Assembly (NCBI GenBank): GCA_014529385.2
Contig: CM043968.1
Span: 29,419,013 to 29,483,012, forward strand
Origin: Adiantum capillus-veneris
Lineage: Eukaryota; Streptophyta; Polypodiopsida; Polypodiales; Pteridaceae
Reading direction: 5' to 3'
Length of the DNA stretch: 64,000 nucleotides
Shown piece by piece: positions 54,222 to 63,192 of this stretch. Within the stretch, counting starts at the first letter, position 1. Each line of letters starts with the position of its first letter. Below the pieces are notes generated by a model. The model saw only the letters and a list, made by a program, of their open reading frames with translations. It searched no databases and was not told the origin of the DNA. Both the position numbers and the translations under genes were made by a program.

Positions 54222-54377
54222 GAAGGGTGGACTGATCAAGAGCTCAAAAGAATATGGAGAAAGGCCTATGGATACTTTTTGAAAGATGGGTACTTATGGA
54301 AGCGTCCAAAACAAAGAAATGGAATACTGATGCGAGTCGTGAATGATAAGGACGCTCAAAATGAGCTTCAAGTATGA

Positions 54378-55560
54378 AAAAGTTTCATGAGTATTTATGT
54401 TGGACATAGAGGTGTATGGGCCACCTTTACTAAAATGAAAGAGAGGTATTGGTGGAAAGGTATGCATAACGATGTATCTCACTTTGTGGAGTCATGTAAA
54501 ACCTGTCAAATGTATTCAAATGTACGTCATCGTGATGGGTTGCACCCTACTTAACCACTGGCCATGCATTACAAGTGGGTAGTAGATCTGGTTACAATGC
54601 CATTGGGCTTATGGCAAATAAGATACATAGTGCTTGCACGAGAAGACTTAACCATCCAAGTTGAAGGTCGTGCTCTAAGAACAAAAAGAATAGAAGGGGT
54701 ATGTAATTTCCTCTTGGATGATGTAATTATTCGTTATGGATGTGTTGGGAAGATAACAACGGACAAGGGTGAGTTGGATGCTAACAAAGCAAGGGAGTTT
54801 TCCTCTAGGTTGGCATTAAACTTACTCTCACTACTGCATATAATCCTGAGGGAAATGGTAAATCAGAGCGTGGTCATCCTCCTATTATTAAAGCTTTGGC
54901 TAAATCCTGCAAAGGTTAAATGGGAGAGTGGCCTAGGTTATTGCCTTATGCTTTATGGACTGATCGTACAACTCATAGCTCAGTTACTAGTTATATGCCT
55001 TTGAGTTAATGTACGGTCAGAAACCTATAATTCCAATTGAGGATGTAATTCCCACATGGAATGTATTGCCTTGGGAAGATGGAATGAGTAGGGAAGACCT
55101 TCTTACTTTGCGTATAAAAGAGTTAGAAAGAAGGCCCCAAGATTTTGCAGTAGCACGATTGAAAGATGCAAGGTTAAAGAATAAGGACATATTTGATAAG
55201 AGGCATAGGCTCATACCTAAAGCTATTGCGGAAGGTGATGGGTGTTGGTGTATGACAACAATGATAAGAAATATTTCAAAGAGATGTTTTGTTCCTTATG
55301 TGGTTCAACATGTACACGGGAATTCAACTTACACCTTGCATGAATTAGATGGGACAAAAATGAAGATTCCCATCGCATGGAAAAGAATCAAGTTATTCAA
55401 AAGAAGAGGTGATACAGATCCCTTTGATTTATAGGAAAGTCAGGATGAAGGCTCTGATGAAAATGGTATGGATGTGGATGAAGAACAAGAGGATGATGCG
55501 TTAGATTTCATTGAAAGCAATGATGAAATCGACATGTATGTGGACTTAGATGAACACTGA
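54378..55560 (+). pseudogene. Integrase of the 52.5-kb gypsy element
   Basis: Zinc-finger half YWWKGMHNDVSHFVESCKTCQMY is at about 54450-54510. The core at 54564-55004 reads HYKWVVDLVTMPLG (first Asp), then IRYGCVGKITTDKGELDANKAREF (second Asp) and, after a shift near 54830, YNPEGNGKSERG in the alternative frame (catalytic Glu). The C-terminal part (55009-55434) reads YGQKPIIPIEDVIPTWNVLPWEDG, VARLKDARLKNKDIFDKRHRLIP and PYVVQHVHGNSTYTLHELDG, a GPY/F-like fold, then an acidic tail to the TGA near 55558. No chromodomain is evident. Confidence 0.8.
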
Positions 55561-56825
55561 ACATGCAAAAGATATATGTGGCACATGCCGGAGGATGTGT
55601 AGGTTTAGAGGGAGTGGATGTCATACTGTGGCACGTTTATAATATCAAATTACAATATCTACCTCACTCTCAATGATTTTGTTATGTGGGACCAAATGCT
55701 ATGATGAACATAGTGTGATATATGCGAAAACGGATGCCATGGTTGCAGGCGTGTACATACCTTGCCAGGCAGGCGAGGCCAAGGACGTGGCACCGTTGCA
55801 TGTTTTACCACATTAAATAATTTTTAATTTGATTTAGGAATGTACAAATGTCAAGTGTATCGAAGTGGCACGCTCGTTTTGCCTAGAAAGTTCAATGCAG
55901 GCAATCTCGATCAAAACTAGCAGGTTTCGTTTGCGCGAGTGTAAAAGACATGTCCAAAGAGCTTACCAAGTGAGAAAATGAGGTTCAACATGAAATTTGA
56001 GCCCAATGGGATTTTTCCACAAATTTAGGGATTTTTTCCAGCTCGTGTGGGCTTTTTGCGGACGAAAAGGGGGCATTTTTGGGGTAAAAATGGCCTTAAA
56101 ATGGTCAAAAATAGCTCAAAATGCCACATCAACGATGGTGTCATGGTTGCTCAAGTTGTGTGGAAAGTTTTAGAGTCCAAATTAAGATCATTTGAGCATA
56201 TGAGCAAGGAGATATAGCCATTCCTTTACAGGGTGCTAGTGTAGTCCCGTGCTGCTTCCACTGTACATAATTGAGGCTGTGAGGCCTCCAATCAGGGTTT
56301 CCCCTCCTCAATAACTACTTGGGCTTCTCCAATGAAGCACTGAAGCTTCCTTGAAATTGTCACGAGACGAGGAATCAAAGCATCATTTTAGGGTTTTTAA
56401 CAGGTCGAATGAGCACTGCATCTATGCAATTGGGAGCGAGGCTACACCTAATCTTTACACACACAAGAGTTTTGAGTTAGTATTGGTTCTTTTTCAAAGT
56501 GAAGCTTTCATGGCTGGAGTTTTGTTCTTTTTTATTGTGTTTTTGGCTCCAAATCATCTACGCCTTGCTTGATTTTGCTATGAATCCTCATAGTCAGAGG
56601 CCCGATGCTTTCCTAGTCGCACTGTGCACTTCTTGACAATGCTTTCAAAGCATAAATGCCATAAGACATACTAACTCTGTACAGAAAAATTTTAGAACTT
56701 TCATTAAAGACTCTAGTATCTATGTTCCTGCCCAAATATTACTTTGAGTAACTCTACTTCCCTCTCAAAACTTTAATCCCTTTTTCATATTTGCGCTAAC
56801 TTTTCTATGTATTCTAGTCCACACC
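55561..56825. other. Non-coding interval
   Basis: No coding family recognised. The stretch 55990-56110 with TTTAGGGATTTTTTCC and repeated AAAATGG(C/T)C words, and 56240-56570, looks like decayed LTR or intron sequence. Nothing firm. Confidence 0.5.
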
Positions 56826-57553
56826 ATGACTACTTCTCGAAGGCCTAGCACTACCATTGACTCTGTTAGAATTTTTAACAGTTATACTACAGATGATCAA
56901 GCATGGATACCATATCGAATAACTATCGGAAGTTGGGTATTACTGCAAACTAGGAGGAGGAAGAGGAGGCAACGCAATGATTTTGTGGAGGCTTTCAAGG
57001 GACAAGTTAAAGAGTTTAAAGTGTGTGCACAAAGCAAGTGGGTGAAAGAGGTCCTCATACAACATGCTTTCCAGCATGCAGACTTAAGGTTGCAAACATC
57101 TCCTCCAAGTTTTCCATGGCATCGACCCAACTGTACGTTATTTTGAGCATCTCACTTAGTGCATGATTATATTCGAAGGTTAAGTGGTGGATATCATCTT
57201 TGGTATGTGGCAGATAATTATCCATCAAATAGGACGGACTGGCCACCAGTTGAGAGCATAGTTGTATTTTTTATGCTTTCCATGCATTTATTGGTGAGCA
57301 AATGTATCAAGGAAGACAACACAAGGAACTTGCAAATAATGGAATATTCTTTTATGATATGTCATATTCGGAACCAAGAACTTCCTTTGGTTGGGGTCGT
57401 ATAACTCCTTTTCCACTTCCATCCTTTGACAGCAAGGATTGGTCTTTGCCAGCTTTGCAAACTAGTGAAAGCTTTAGGAATAGATTGTTTCAGGATATAC
57501 AAAAGTCCCTCAAGTATTCAATTGCCACAAAAATAGTTCGGCTCGCAAATTGA
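56826..57553 (+). pseudogene. Unrecognised protein-coding remnant
   Basis: Plus-strand blocks 56826-57146 (MTTSRRPSTTIDSVRIFNSYTTDD, then a basic RRRKRRQR patch and WVKEVLIQHAFQHAD), 57159-57290 (DYIRRLSGGYHLWYVADNYPSNRTDWPPVES) and 57270-57553 (FHAFIGEQMYQGRQHKELANNG, FFYDMSYSEPRTSFGWGRITPF, ending TGA). They join with single shifts near 57147 and 57270. The residue composition is protein-like (several Trp, Tyr, Pro). The family is unknown to me; a decayed host gene or a transposon accessory protein are both possible. Confidence 0.4.
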
Positions 57554-58300
57554 ATACTTGAGGTGTTTGCAGATTTCTTATTCAATGAGCAAATAAGAAC
57601 TACCGCAACAATGTTCATTTGCACATCTGAGAGTTGTTTGGACTTTTAGATGATAATTGGGATAGGAAATAGTCACAAGGAAAAATCTGTATTTTGCAAA
57701 AGAAGTCCATAATTTGCAAGTTTATTATAAGATCTCAAAATTTCATAGTGTCATTTTACTAATTTAGATATCATCTTTTGACCGGGCAGCTTATTTCACT
57801 CGACCAAGATACATAGTCTAGCCCTGAGAACAAACCTTTATCAATGGAGCTCTACTTTTGAGACAACCTACTTACTCTGATGGAGACAATATATGTCAAG
57901 CACAACTCTTGCACAGCTCAAGGTAGATCTTACATGTGAAGAACTTCCACTTTTGCCGGAATTGTATGCATTCTGTCTCAACAATAGAAAGGTGCTTGCT
58001 AAATCGTTGAATTTTGATTGTCTTTAATACATTGAGACATAGAATCTACTCTTTCTTCTTCTCAGATTCCAAGACGCAAGGAGAAAACAACATTGTGCAA
58101 GGAATCCCTCTCAAATACACTTCACTTAATTGCTTCCACCGGAAGCTAGGTCACATACATTGTGCACGCAATGAGCTTTGATGCCATGCAAACCATGATG
58201 TACTCTTCAAAATGACTAACACAGAGACATTTTCTGCCGCTCAAACAATGTTTAAAAAATGTACACTTTTCATTGTCACAAAACTTTACAAATTGTATTG
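57554..58300. other. Non-coding interval
   Basis: No coding segment or repeat of note on either strand. Confidence 0.5.
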
Positions 58301-58306
58301 ATCCTG

Positions 58307-58730
58307 TCAAGATGTATACAAAGAGAGGTAGTTATTTCTCCCTTCCCTTGCTATTGCTCCCTTGTCCTCTCCCCCGGTGGGTGCCACTGGTCCCCTACCC
58401 TTTCCCACGGTTGCATCCACTGCTCCCCTGCCCTCTTCCCCGGTTGTTGCCACTGCTCCCTTGCCCTCTTCTCCCTCGGGGGACTCTAGTCTCGGGAATC
58501 CTTTCACATCGTTCGAAATCATGGGCCTCTTCCATGGCTTCCCATGCATCTTGCACCTGTGAAGCTTTCCTCTGTTCTTGCTCTTTCCACTGACATGTAA
58601 CCCATTCCTTTACTTTTGCGGCATCCGCATAATATTGATTGATTGCTTCTTGCATATTTCAAACCTCGTTTTGAATCTGCTAGTAGCACTGCGTCATTTT
58701 GTCAATGCGAGCCTGTTCAAACTCTTCAGC
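58307..58730 (-). pseudogene. Coiled-coil and Gly/Arg-repeat reading frame
   Basis: Minus-strand frame traced from about 58730: EEFEQARIDKMTQCY, stop, QIQNEV, stop, then the open block 58655-58395 (MQEAINQYYADAAKVKEWVT, KEQEQRKASQVQDAWEAMEEA). Both internal stops fit CAG to TAG and CGA to TGA. The helical, charged part is a probable coiled coil. It is followed by the 11-residue repeat RGQGSSGNNRG in two to four copies, matching the DNA minisatellite at 58340-58480. No family recognised. It lies on the same strand as the histone-like gene 1.4 kb away and shares its charged repetitive style. Confidence 0.4.
58340..58480. repeat. 33-bp minisatellite
   Basis: About four imperfect units of TGCTCCCTTGCCCTCTTCCCC + GGTTGTTGCCAC type at about 58345, 58378, 58411 and 58444. 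The period is a multiple of three and read in the minus frame gives RGQGSSG-N-N repeats. Confidence 0.85.
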
Positions 58731-59579
58731 TGGCGTGCTTTACTCTCTTGAACGTCTCTTTACCGAGATTATAATATGTTGGATGGCCATTACAAAAAAA
58801 GTTGAACATCGTTGGGGGTGTAGTTGTGTAATTGAAGTTCCTGTAGAAGCGTGATGATAAGAAAGTAAGTAACGATGTTGCTTCTTTTAATACAAACGTT
58901 GCAGCAAACAAACAATGAAACAACACGATTACTTATGTTTGGTACATCCAAGATTTTACTGAGGAGAAACAAGACATTCAAACATGTTCGCCAGCCACCG
59001 CTATAGTCATCAACCTGTGTGGGCACGCTGACCCGTTGGTGCTGACTGGTAGTCCCTAGATCATGTTCTAACAAAACATGCTCTACACAGCATACAAATT
59101 TTTTTGTGGCACTACATACATAACCACTTGAGTCAGTAACACATTAGAAAGATATACTACTACCAGATGTATCTAGATGTGCCTTACGTTTTTACACACC
59201 CATGAAACCCCGTGCTTTGCCTGGAGTTTGTGTAGTAGACAATCTTATCTTCAGGGTCAAATAACAACAGACTCCAATGATCACTACACCAAAACCATCA
59301 AGGATGAGGAGAAAGAAGATCCTAAATCCAACATGGTTTCTACAAGGCAAGAAGAAACTCACGCTTGATTGTATGCAGTGACCAGAAAATGTGCTAAATC
59401 CCAATTGACTCTGATAAACTAGCCCAACAGAGCCAAAAAGAAACATCCGTTGTTCTAAAGCATAGGCGAGATTAGCGGATCTATTACGTACATTGTGTTC
59501 TAAACACCAGCAGGCAAAAGCGAGATAGCGTGCCTAACATGAATCAATGGCAGAGATTAGACTTTTCAGCGGGTTGTCA
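58731..59579. other. Interval with no recognised gene
   Basis: Short frames of 60-95 codons on both strands have no known motif; the minus frame at 59446-59192 is hydrophobic (two possible membrane-like stretches) but lacks other support. Confidence 0.4.
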
Positions 59580-59914
59580 CTGCCATAAACACATGGGTCA
59601 ATACCGAGCGAATGGGGTACCTATCTAATTCCATAAGCCAATGACTCGCTTGGTATTGACCCATGTCTTAATAGTAGTGAGCCATCTAATGAACCAAGCT
59701 TGACTCATAAAGAGCTTGAGACGTACCACATAGCAATGTTTATGAGACTGCCACAAAGACATGGGTCAATATCGAGCGAGTTGTGTACTTATCGAATTCC
59801 ATAAACCACTGACTCGCTTGGTATTGACCCATGTCTTAACGGAAGTGAGCCATTTAATGAACCAAGCGTGACTTATAAAGAGCTTGAGAAGTACCACATA
59901 GCAATGTTTGAGGA
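59580..59914. repeat. Two tandem 168-bp foldback units
   Basis: Units 59580-59747 and 59748-59914 are about 90 percent alike. Each contains an inverted repeat: ACATGGGTCAATACCGAGCGA (59591) against TCGCTTGGTATTGACCCATGT (59645) in unit 1, and GACATGGGTCAATATCGAGCGAG (59758) against CTCGCTTGGTATTGACCCATGTC (59813) in unit 2, with about 33-bp spacers. The two arms pair with one or two mismatches. Confidence 0.9.
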
Positions 59915-60087
59915 TCGCATCCCCTGCATTGGAGTTGGAGAAATTGCGCATATACAGGAGTCTTGTTGATCGAGGTTCAAAATGCAGGACTCCTCTGACC
60001 TTCCAGGTAGCAGCAGTATCTGTGCATGCAGAGGCGCTGAGCTGATCATAACTTACAATTCCTCTTCATTTTCTTCGTTGATTTGAT

Positions 60088-60604
60088 CTAAAATACTCCA
60101 GTCCTTGGTAAAGGCTTGTCGTTGGATGGCCCTCGTGAAGTGGAGGGTTTCCCTTGCCTTTCTTGATCTTTATCCATCTTCTCCGGTACAAGCTCAGGGT
60201 CCCCCCTAGCAGGATCATTCTCCTCCCTAGAGGGCTCATTTCTCTCCCTGACTGGCTCATTCTCCTCCCTAGAAGGCACATTTTCCTCCCTTACTGGCAC
60301 AGGCTCCTCCCTAACTGGCTCATTCTGGCCCATAACTGGCTTCGGATCCTCCATGCCTTGCTCGTTTTGCTTTCTAGTTGGTTCCTCCCTAACATATTCG
60401 TGCTCCTCCATAACTGTCTCTATTTCTTCCATGACTGCCTCAGGGTCCACCCTGGCCTACTCATGCCCCTCTACCGGCTGGTTCAGCCTGCCCATTTATG
60501 TCGTTTCTCTCCACACGTAATCGTGTCCTTCTGTTGTGTTGAGCCCTAGAAGACTCTGTCTGTCGTGCACGAGGATGGAGAGGGGGGATGTTAAGAATAT
60601 CCAT
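60088..60604 (-). pseudogene. Charged repetitive C-terminal extension of the histone H3-like gene
   Basis: Continues the H3 frame after a TAG at 60619-60617 (CAG to TAG would restore it): DSRTMDILNIPPLHPRARQT, then an Arg-rich part (RTRLRVERND), a shift near 60470, and a 120-codon Glu/Pro/Arg-rich block (60450-60088) with repeated NEPVREE, VPSREEN and NEPSREEN motifs, ending TGA near 60088. Its internal repeat is visible in DNA as CTCCCT(A/T)ACTGGCTCATTCTC-like units of 24-30 bp between 60200 and 60350. It could instead be a separate gene starting at ATG 60604. Confidence 0.5.
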
Positions 60605-60616
60605 GGTTCTACTATC

Positions 60617-61004
60617 CTAGATAGGTATTGGCTGAAGCAGCCCATCGTAGCGAAAGCGTAGCCTCCGAAGAGTGTCAAAATCCTGTGGCATGATAGTAAC
60701 ACGGTGTGCATGGGCAGCCAGGATATATCCATTGCTAAAGAATTCAACGAAGTAGTCTTCTGCAATTTCTTGCAGGCAGAGAAGTGCTCTGATGGCCCAT
60801 CGTATGCCCACTCTCCCATGCTCGTAAATCTCTTGCACTACTCCTCGCTGAAAAGGAAGACGTGGAATGGCTTGTTGCTTGTGTCGTTCGATCCTTTGTA
60901 GCTCTTGCAGGACACCTCTGTGCACCTCGTATTGGTGTCTTCTTGCTTGAGCATGCAAAGAGACACCTGTTTCCCTTCTCACCTGGACTTTATACGAGGC
61001 ATCT
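60617..61004 (-). CDS. Divergent histone H3-like protein (histone-fold exon)
   Basis: About 129 codons. The segment from RRHQYEVHRGVLQELQRIERH aligns with the H3 alpha-N helix (RYRPGTVALREIRRYQK); then IPRLPFQRGVVQEI matches the alpha-1 LPFQRLVREI; RVGIRWAIRALLCLQEIAEDYFVEFF fits alpha-2 ([22 protein letters not shown]); LAAHAHRVTIMPQDFDTLRRLR fits loop 2 and alpha-3 ([22 protein letters not shown]). LPFQR, LQE, RVTIMP and the A-x-H-x pattern are kept. The GVGIRW region has Trp where H3 has Phe. This is a histone fold of H3 type but far from canonical H3. A splice acceptor TTTGTAG precedes it at 61005. The function (H3 variant, centromeric or transposon-borne) is open. Confidence 0.8.
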
Positions 61005-61168
61005 CTACAAATAGCATAACAAAAATTGACGTCATTATTAGTGAATGTCATTTGTTGCACAAGGGACTTAAGCTTTCTAAGGTCAGCACAAAGCAAAGAA
61101 GTACACCAAATATGGTTGTATTGCCTCTACTCCCTTGGTATTGACCTCACAAAATTATAATAGCATAC
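61005..61168 (-). other. Putative 164-bp intron of the H3-like gene
   Basis: GTATGC at the 5' end, TTTGTTATGCTATTTGTAG at the 3' end, AT-rich between. The prediction rests on splice consensus and frame. Confidence 0.45.
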
Positions 61169-61446
61169 CTCTATAGTGTGTTTTGAAATTTGTGTCGTGG
61201 TGTTTTTGGTTTGCTCGCAAACACTCTCCTAGGTCTGGCGCTTTCACGAGCTTTCTGTACAAACATCATTACTAAAGACTTGAGCCATATTCTGTGATCA
61301 AATATCCTTTGTGCAGAAGGTGCTCCGAGCGACGATAGTTAGTACCAAGCGACAGGTGCAACGAATAGAGTTTCCCTTTCCTTAAGCGCTTGGCGCTGAC
61401 CTCACAAAATACAATTGCACTAAAGTGCAGTAGCATACCTCTTCAT
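61139..61446 (-). repeat. Duplicated exon-donor segment
   Basis: TGACCTCACAAAAT...TAGCATACCTCT occurs at about 61142-61173 and about 61398-61442. The two copies carry the same donor (AG|GTATGC) and suggest a tandem duplication of a 5' exon of the H3-like gene. Confidence 0.6.
61169..61254 (-). CDS. Candidate upstream exon: basic N-terminal tail of the H3-like gene
   Basis: Between acceptor TTTGTACAG (after 61260) and donor GTATGC (61168-61163), the phase that joins the next exon in frame reads KARESARPRRVFASKPKTPR then HKFQNTL and a TAG (again CAG-like). It has nine Lys/Arg in 27 residues, as expected of an H3 tail. Splicing to 61004 keeps the histone-fold frame. The TAG is the only defect. 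An alternative first exon at 61484-61439, containing ATG (61446-61444) and the same donor motif, also joins 61004 in frame. Confidence 0.45.
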
Positions 61447-61821
61447 TGTGTGTAGAGATCTACGTCACTAAAGCGCTGCAAAACAGGAGTCCAAAAAAGT
61501 GATGGGAGCACTAAAGAGTAATAGGAGGATGTGCAGACTGTTTAGAGTCAGACGCCGATCGTCGTTGCAGTCTCCATCTCCATCTGCAAGTAGAACAAAC
61601 AGACCGCCCTTGCCTTTGCCTTTTCTACGCTCTTCCCCTTGGCCATCTTTCGCGATCCTACATTGAGAGACCTCCACTGGTTTGAGTCCTTTGCTGCCGC
61701 GTCGCCATCACTCTTGCCTTTGCCTTTTTGTCATGTTCCCCTTGGCCACCTTTTGGTTCTTGCTCTCAGCAACCTGCGACATCACCATCCACCTTGGCGC
61801 CATTGGATATTGCAGAGACAT

Positions 61822-61893
<72 letters not shown>

Positions 61894-62299
61894 CCTCCCT
61901 CCCTCGGGTCTCTCTTCTCTGCATGTGTGTTGTTAATTGTGTGCACTGAAGCCACTATGTTACGGGGCTAGGGCACAAGGGGAACATCACTCCAAGGGCC
62001 AAGAGTGGTCGTTAGGGTAAGATTAGAAGTCTGGAAACCTCAAGATTGGCATAGTTACAAATTGTACGTATTAGTTGAGATTCTCCATGCAATGTTGTGT
62101 GGTTCAAGGCATGGTTGGAATAATGACTCCTTATGTGACCGTGCTTGAGTTGTTTTTCAATGCTCTGTTTGGGCATAGTGAGTCAGTAAGCCTACATATA
62201 TTTTACTGATAACATTAAATGTTCTGTTCTAATCCACCTGTTCTGAATGGACGTGGGTACAACGTGATTCAGCTTCAATGAGAACTAAGAAAAAAGGGC
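61447..62299. other. Interval without recognised gene; (CT)n at 61824-61888
   Basis: Two similar segments CTTGCCTTTGCCTTTT...TTCCCCTTGGCCA at 61609 and 61710 form a duplication of about 100 bp. A (CT)32 microsatellite lies at 61824-61888, followed by CCCT repeats. No gene supported. Confidence 0.6.
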
Positions 62300-62319
62300 C
62301 CTTCGAAGATTCTTGGGGC

Positions 62320-62445
62320 TGCTATTCGACTGGTTCTGACTCTAGTCACGTCACCTATTATGACATTAGCGCACATGATAGAACCAAGCGAATAGAGACC
62401 TTGAGGGATACTCCACGCCCAATATTCGCTTGGTTATGACACCAA
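62320..62445. repeat. Foldback sequence related to the 59.6-kb units
   Basis: CTATTCGACTGGTTCTGA (62323) pairs with AGAACCAAGCGAATAG (62381) with two mismatches in 16, and a third motif TATTCGCTTGGTTATGAC follows at 62423. The CGCTTGGT-x-(T)ATGAC word echoes CGCTTGGTATTGAC at 59645 and 59815. Confidence 0.6.
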
Positions 62446-62481
62446 ATACAGACTAATTTTTAATAGTAGTTTTGGCTTCTT

Positions 62482-63192
62482 TTTCTTTCAGACATGGGGA
62501 TCATAGTCCTCGAGACACATGATGTGGGCGAGGATACATGAGAAGAAAAACTATACACGTTCTTATACAACGCCCGTGCTCATCACCGTGCACTAGAACT
62601 ATCAAGAATGTTTAATGTATAGTTTTCTATACAAAGGATCATTAATTGCTCATTTGAGTACCTACAAACCCATTTGCAACAGTATGAGGCATTCATTTCT
62701 GACAGTTCCATGACAGTTGATGGCATGAGATATGTGCACCCAGCCGACCTTGACCCTAACAAGAGTGCGGCAAGGAGACTGAATCGGTGTCTAGAAAAAA
62801 CTCCCTCCAATGCACTGCTTGTCCAAGACAGTTGTATGAAGCACTTGAAAAAGTGTCGCTTAGTGGAATTCAACCACGGGTTTGTCTATTACTTGTACTT
62901 GCAGATGGATGGTGAGTCAGAGACTTCCCAGTCACATCAAATTTTGGTAGTGCCCATTGGACCGGAGGAAGAGGTAGAGGATGTGGAGGTGCAGTTTGAT
63001 CCAGAAGAAGAGCAGGTAGAGGTATTAAAGGAAACATTTGATGTGGGCTTAACTCTTGCTTCTCTTGCGAATGCAGCATTAGGATGCAAGCAAGAAACCC
63101 CAAATAAGGAAGTGACTTTTGCCTCTGAATTGCGCTCCCAACTTTGCTATAGGCGACACCCACTACATTCTGCTGACAAATATCATGCATGA
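62482..63192 (+). pseudogene. Unrecognised plus-strand protein gene, partly broken
   Basis: A frame from about ATG 62494 (MGIIVLETHDVGEDT) with two stops (62539, 62613 region), then open from 62674 to 63192. Contains LYNARAHHRALELSRMF, ALLVQDSCMKHLKKCRLVEF, NHGFVYYLYLQMDGES, an acidic loop (GPEEEVEDVEVQFDPEEEQ) and LTLASLANAALGCKQETPNKE. It reads like one globular protein with an acidic loop; I do not recognise the family. Further coding-like pieces follow at 63195-63330 (GGLLPSEIVNFYEVDMGFVDD) and 63619-63755. A multi-exon host gene or transposon accessory gene are both possible. Confidence 0.45.

Larger units (their letters stand above)
52540..55560 (+). mobile_element. Degenerate Ty3/gypsy pol of a distinct lineage
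   Basis: Plus-strand pol with the order RT (52640-53470), RNase H (53480-54060), integrase finger (54380-54560), integrase core (54570-55010) and integrase C-terminal region with acidic tail (55009-55560). No LTRs, gag or protease are recognisable at its sides. RT signatures (MRTPLGVVRMCTLPQGETN, MPFLDDVPIKG) differ clearly from the other gypsy elements in this window. Several stops and shifts inactivate it. Confidence 0.85.

Noticed and set aside
60154-60549. Plus-strand Leu/Pro-rich ORF
   Set aside because: Antisense of the Glu/Pro/Arg repeat region; hydrophobic content follows from the complementary repeat.
60617-61004. Canonical histone H3 gene
   Set aside because: Only the structural landmarks match; most positions differ and the tail and C-terminus do not fit canonical H3.
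61639-61971. Leu-Ser repeat frames around 61.8 kb
   Set aside because: Product of the (CT)n microsatellite in all three frames.
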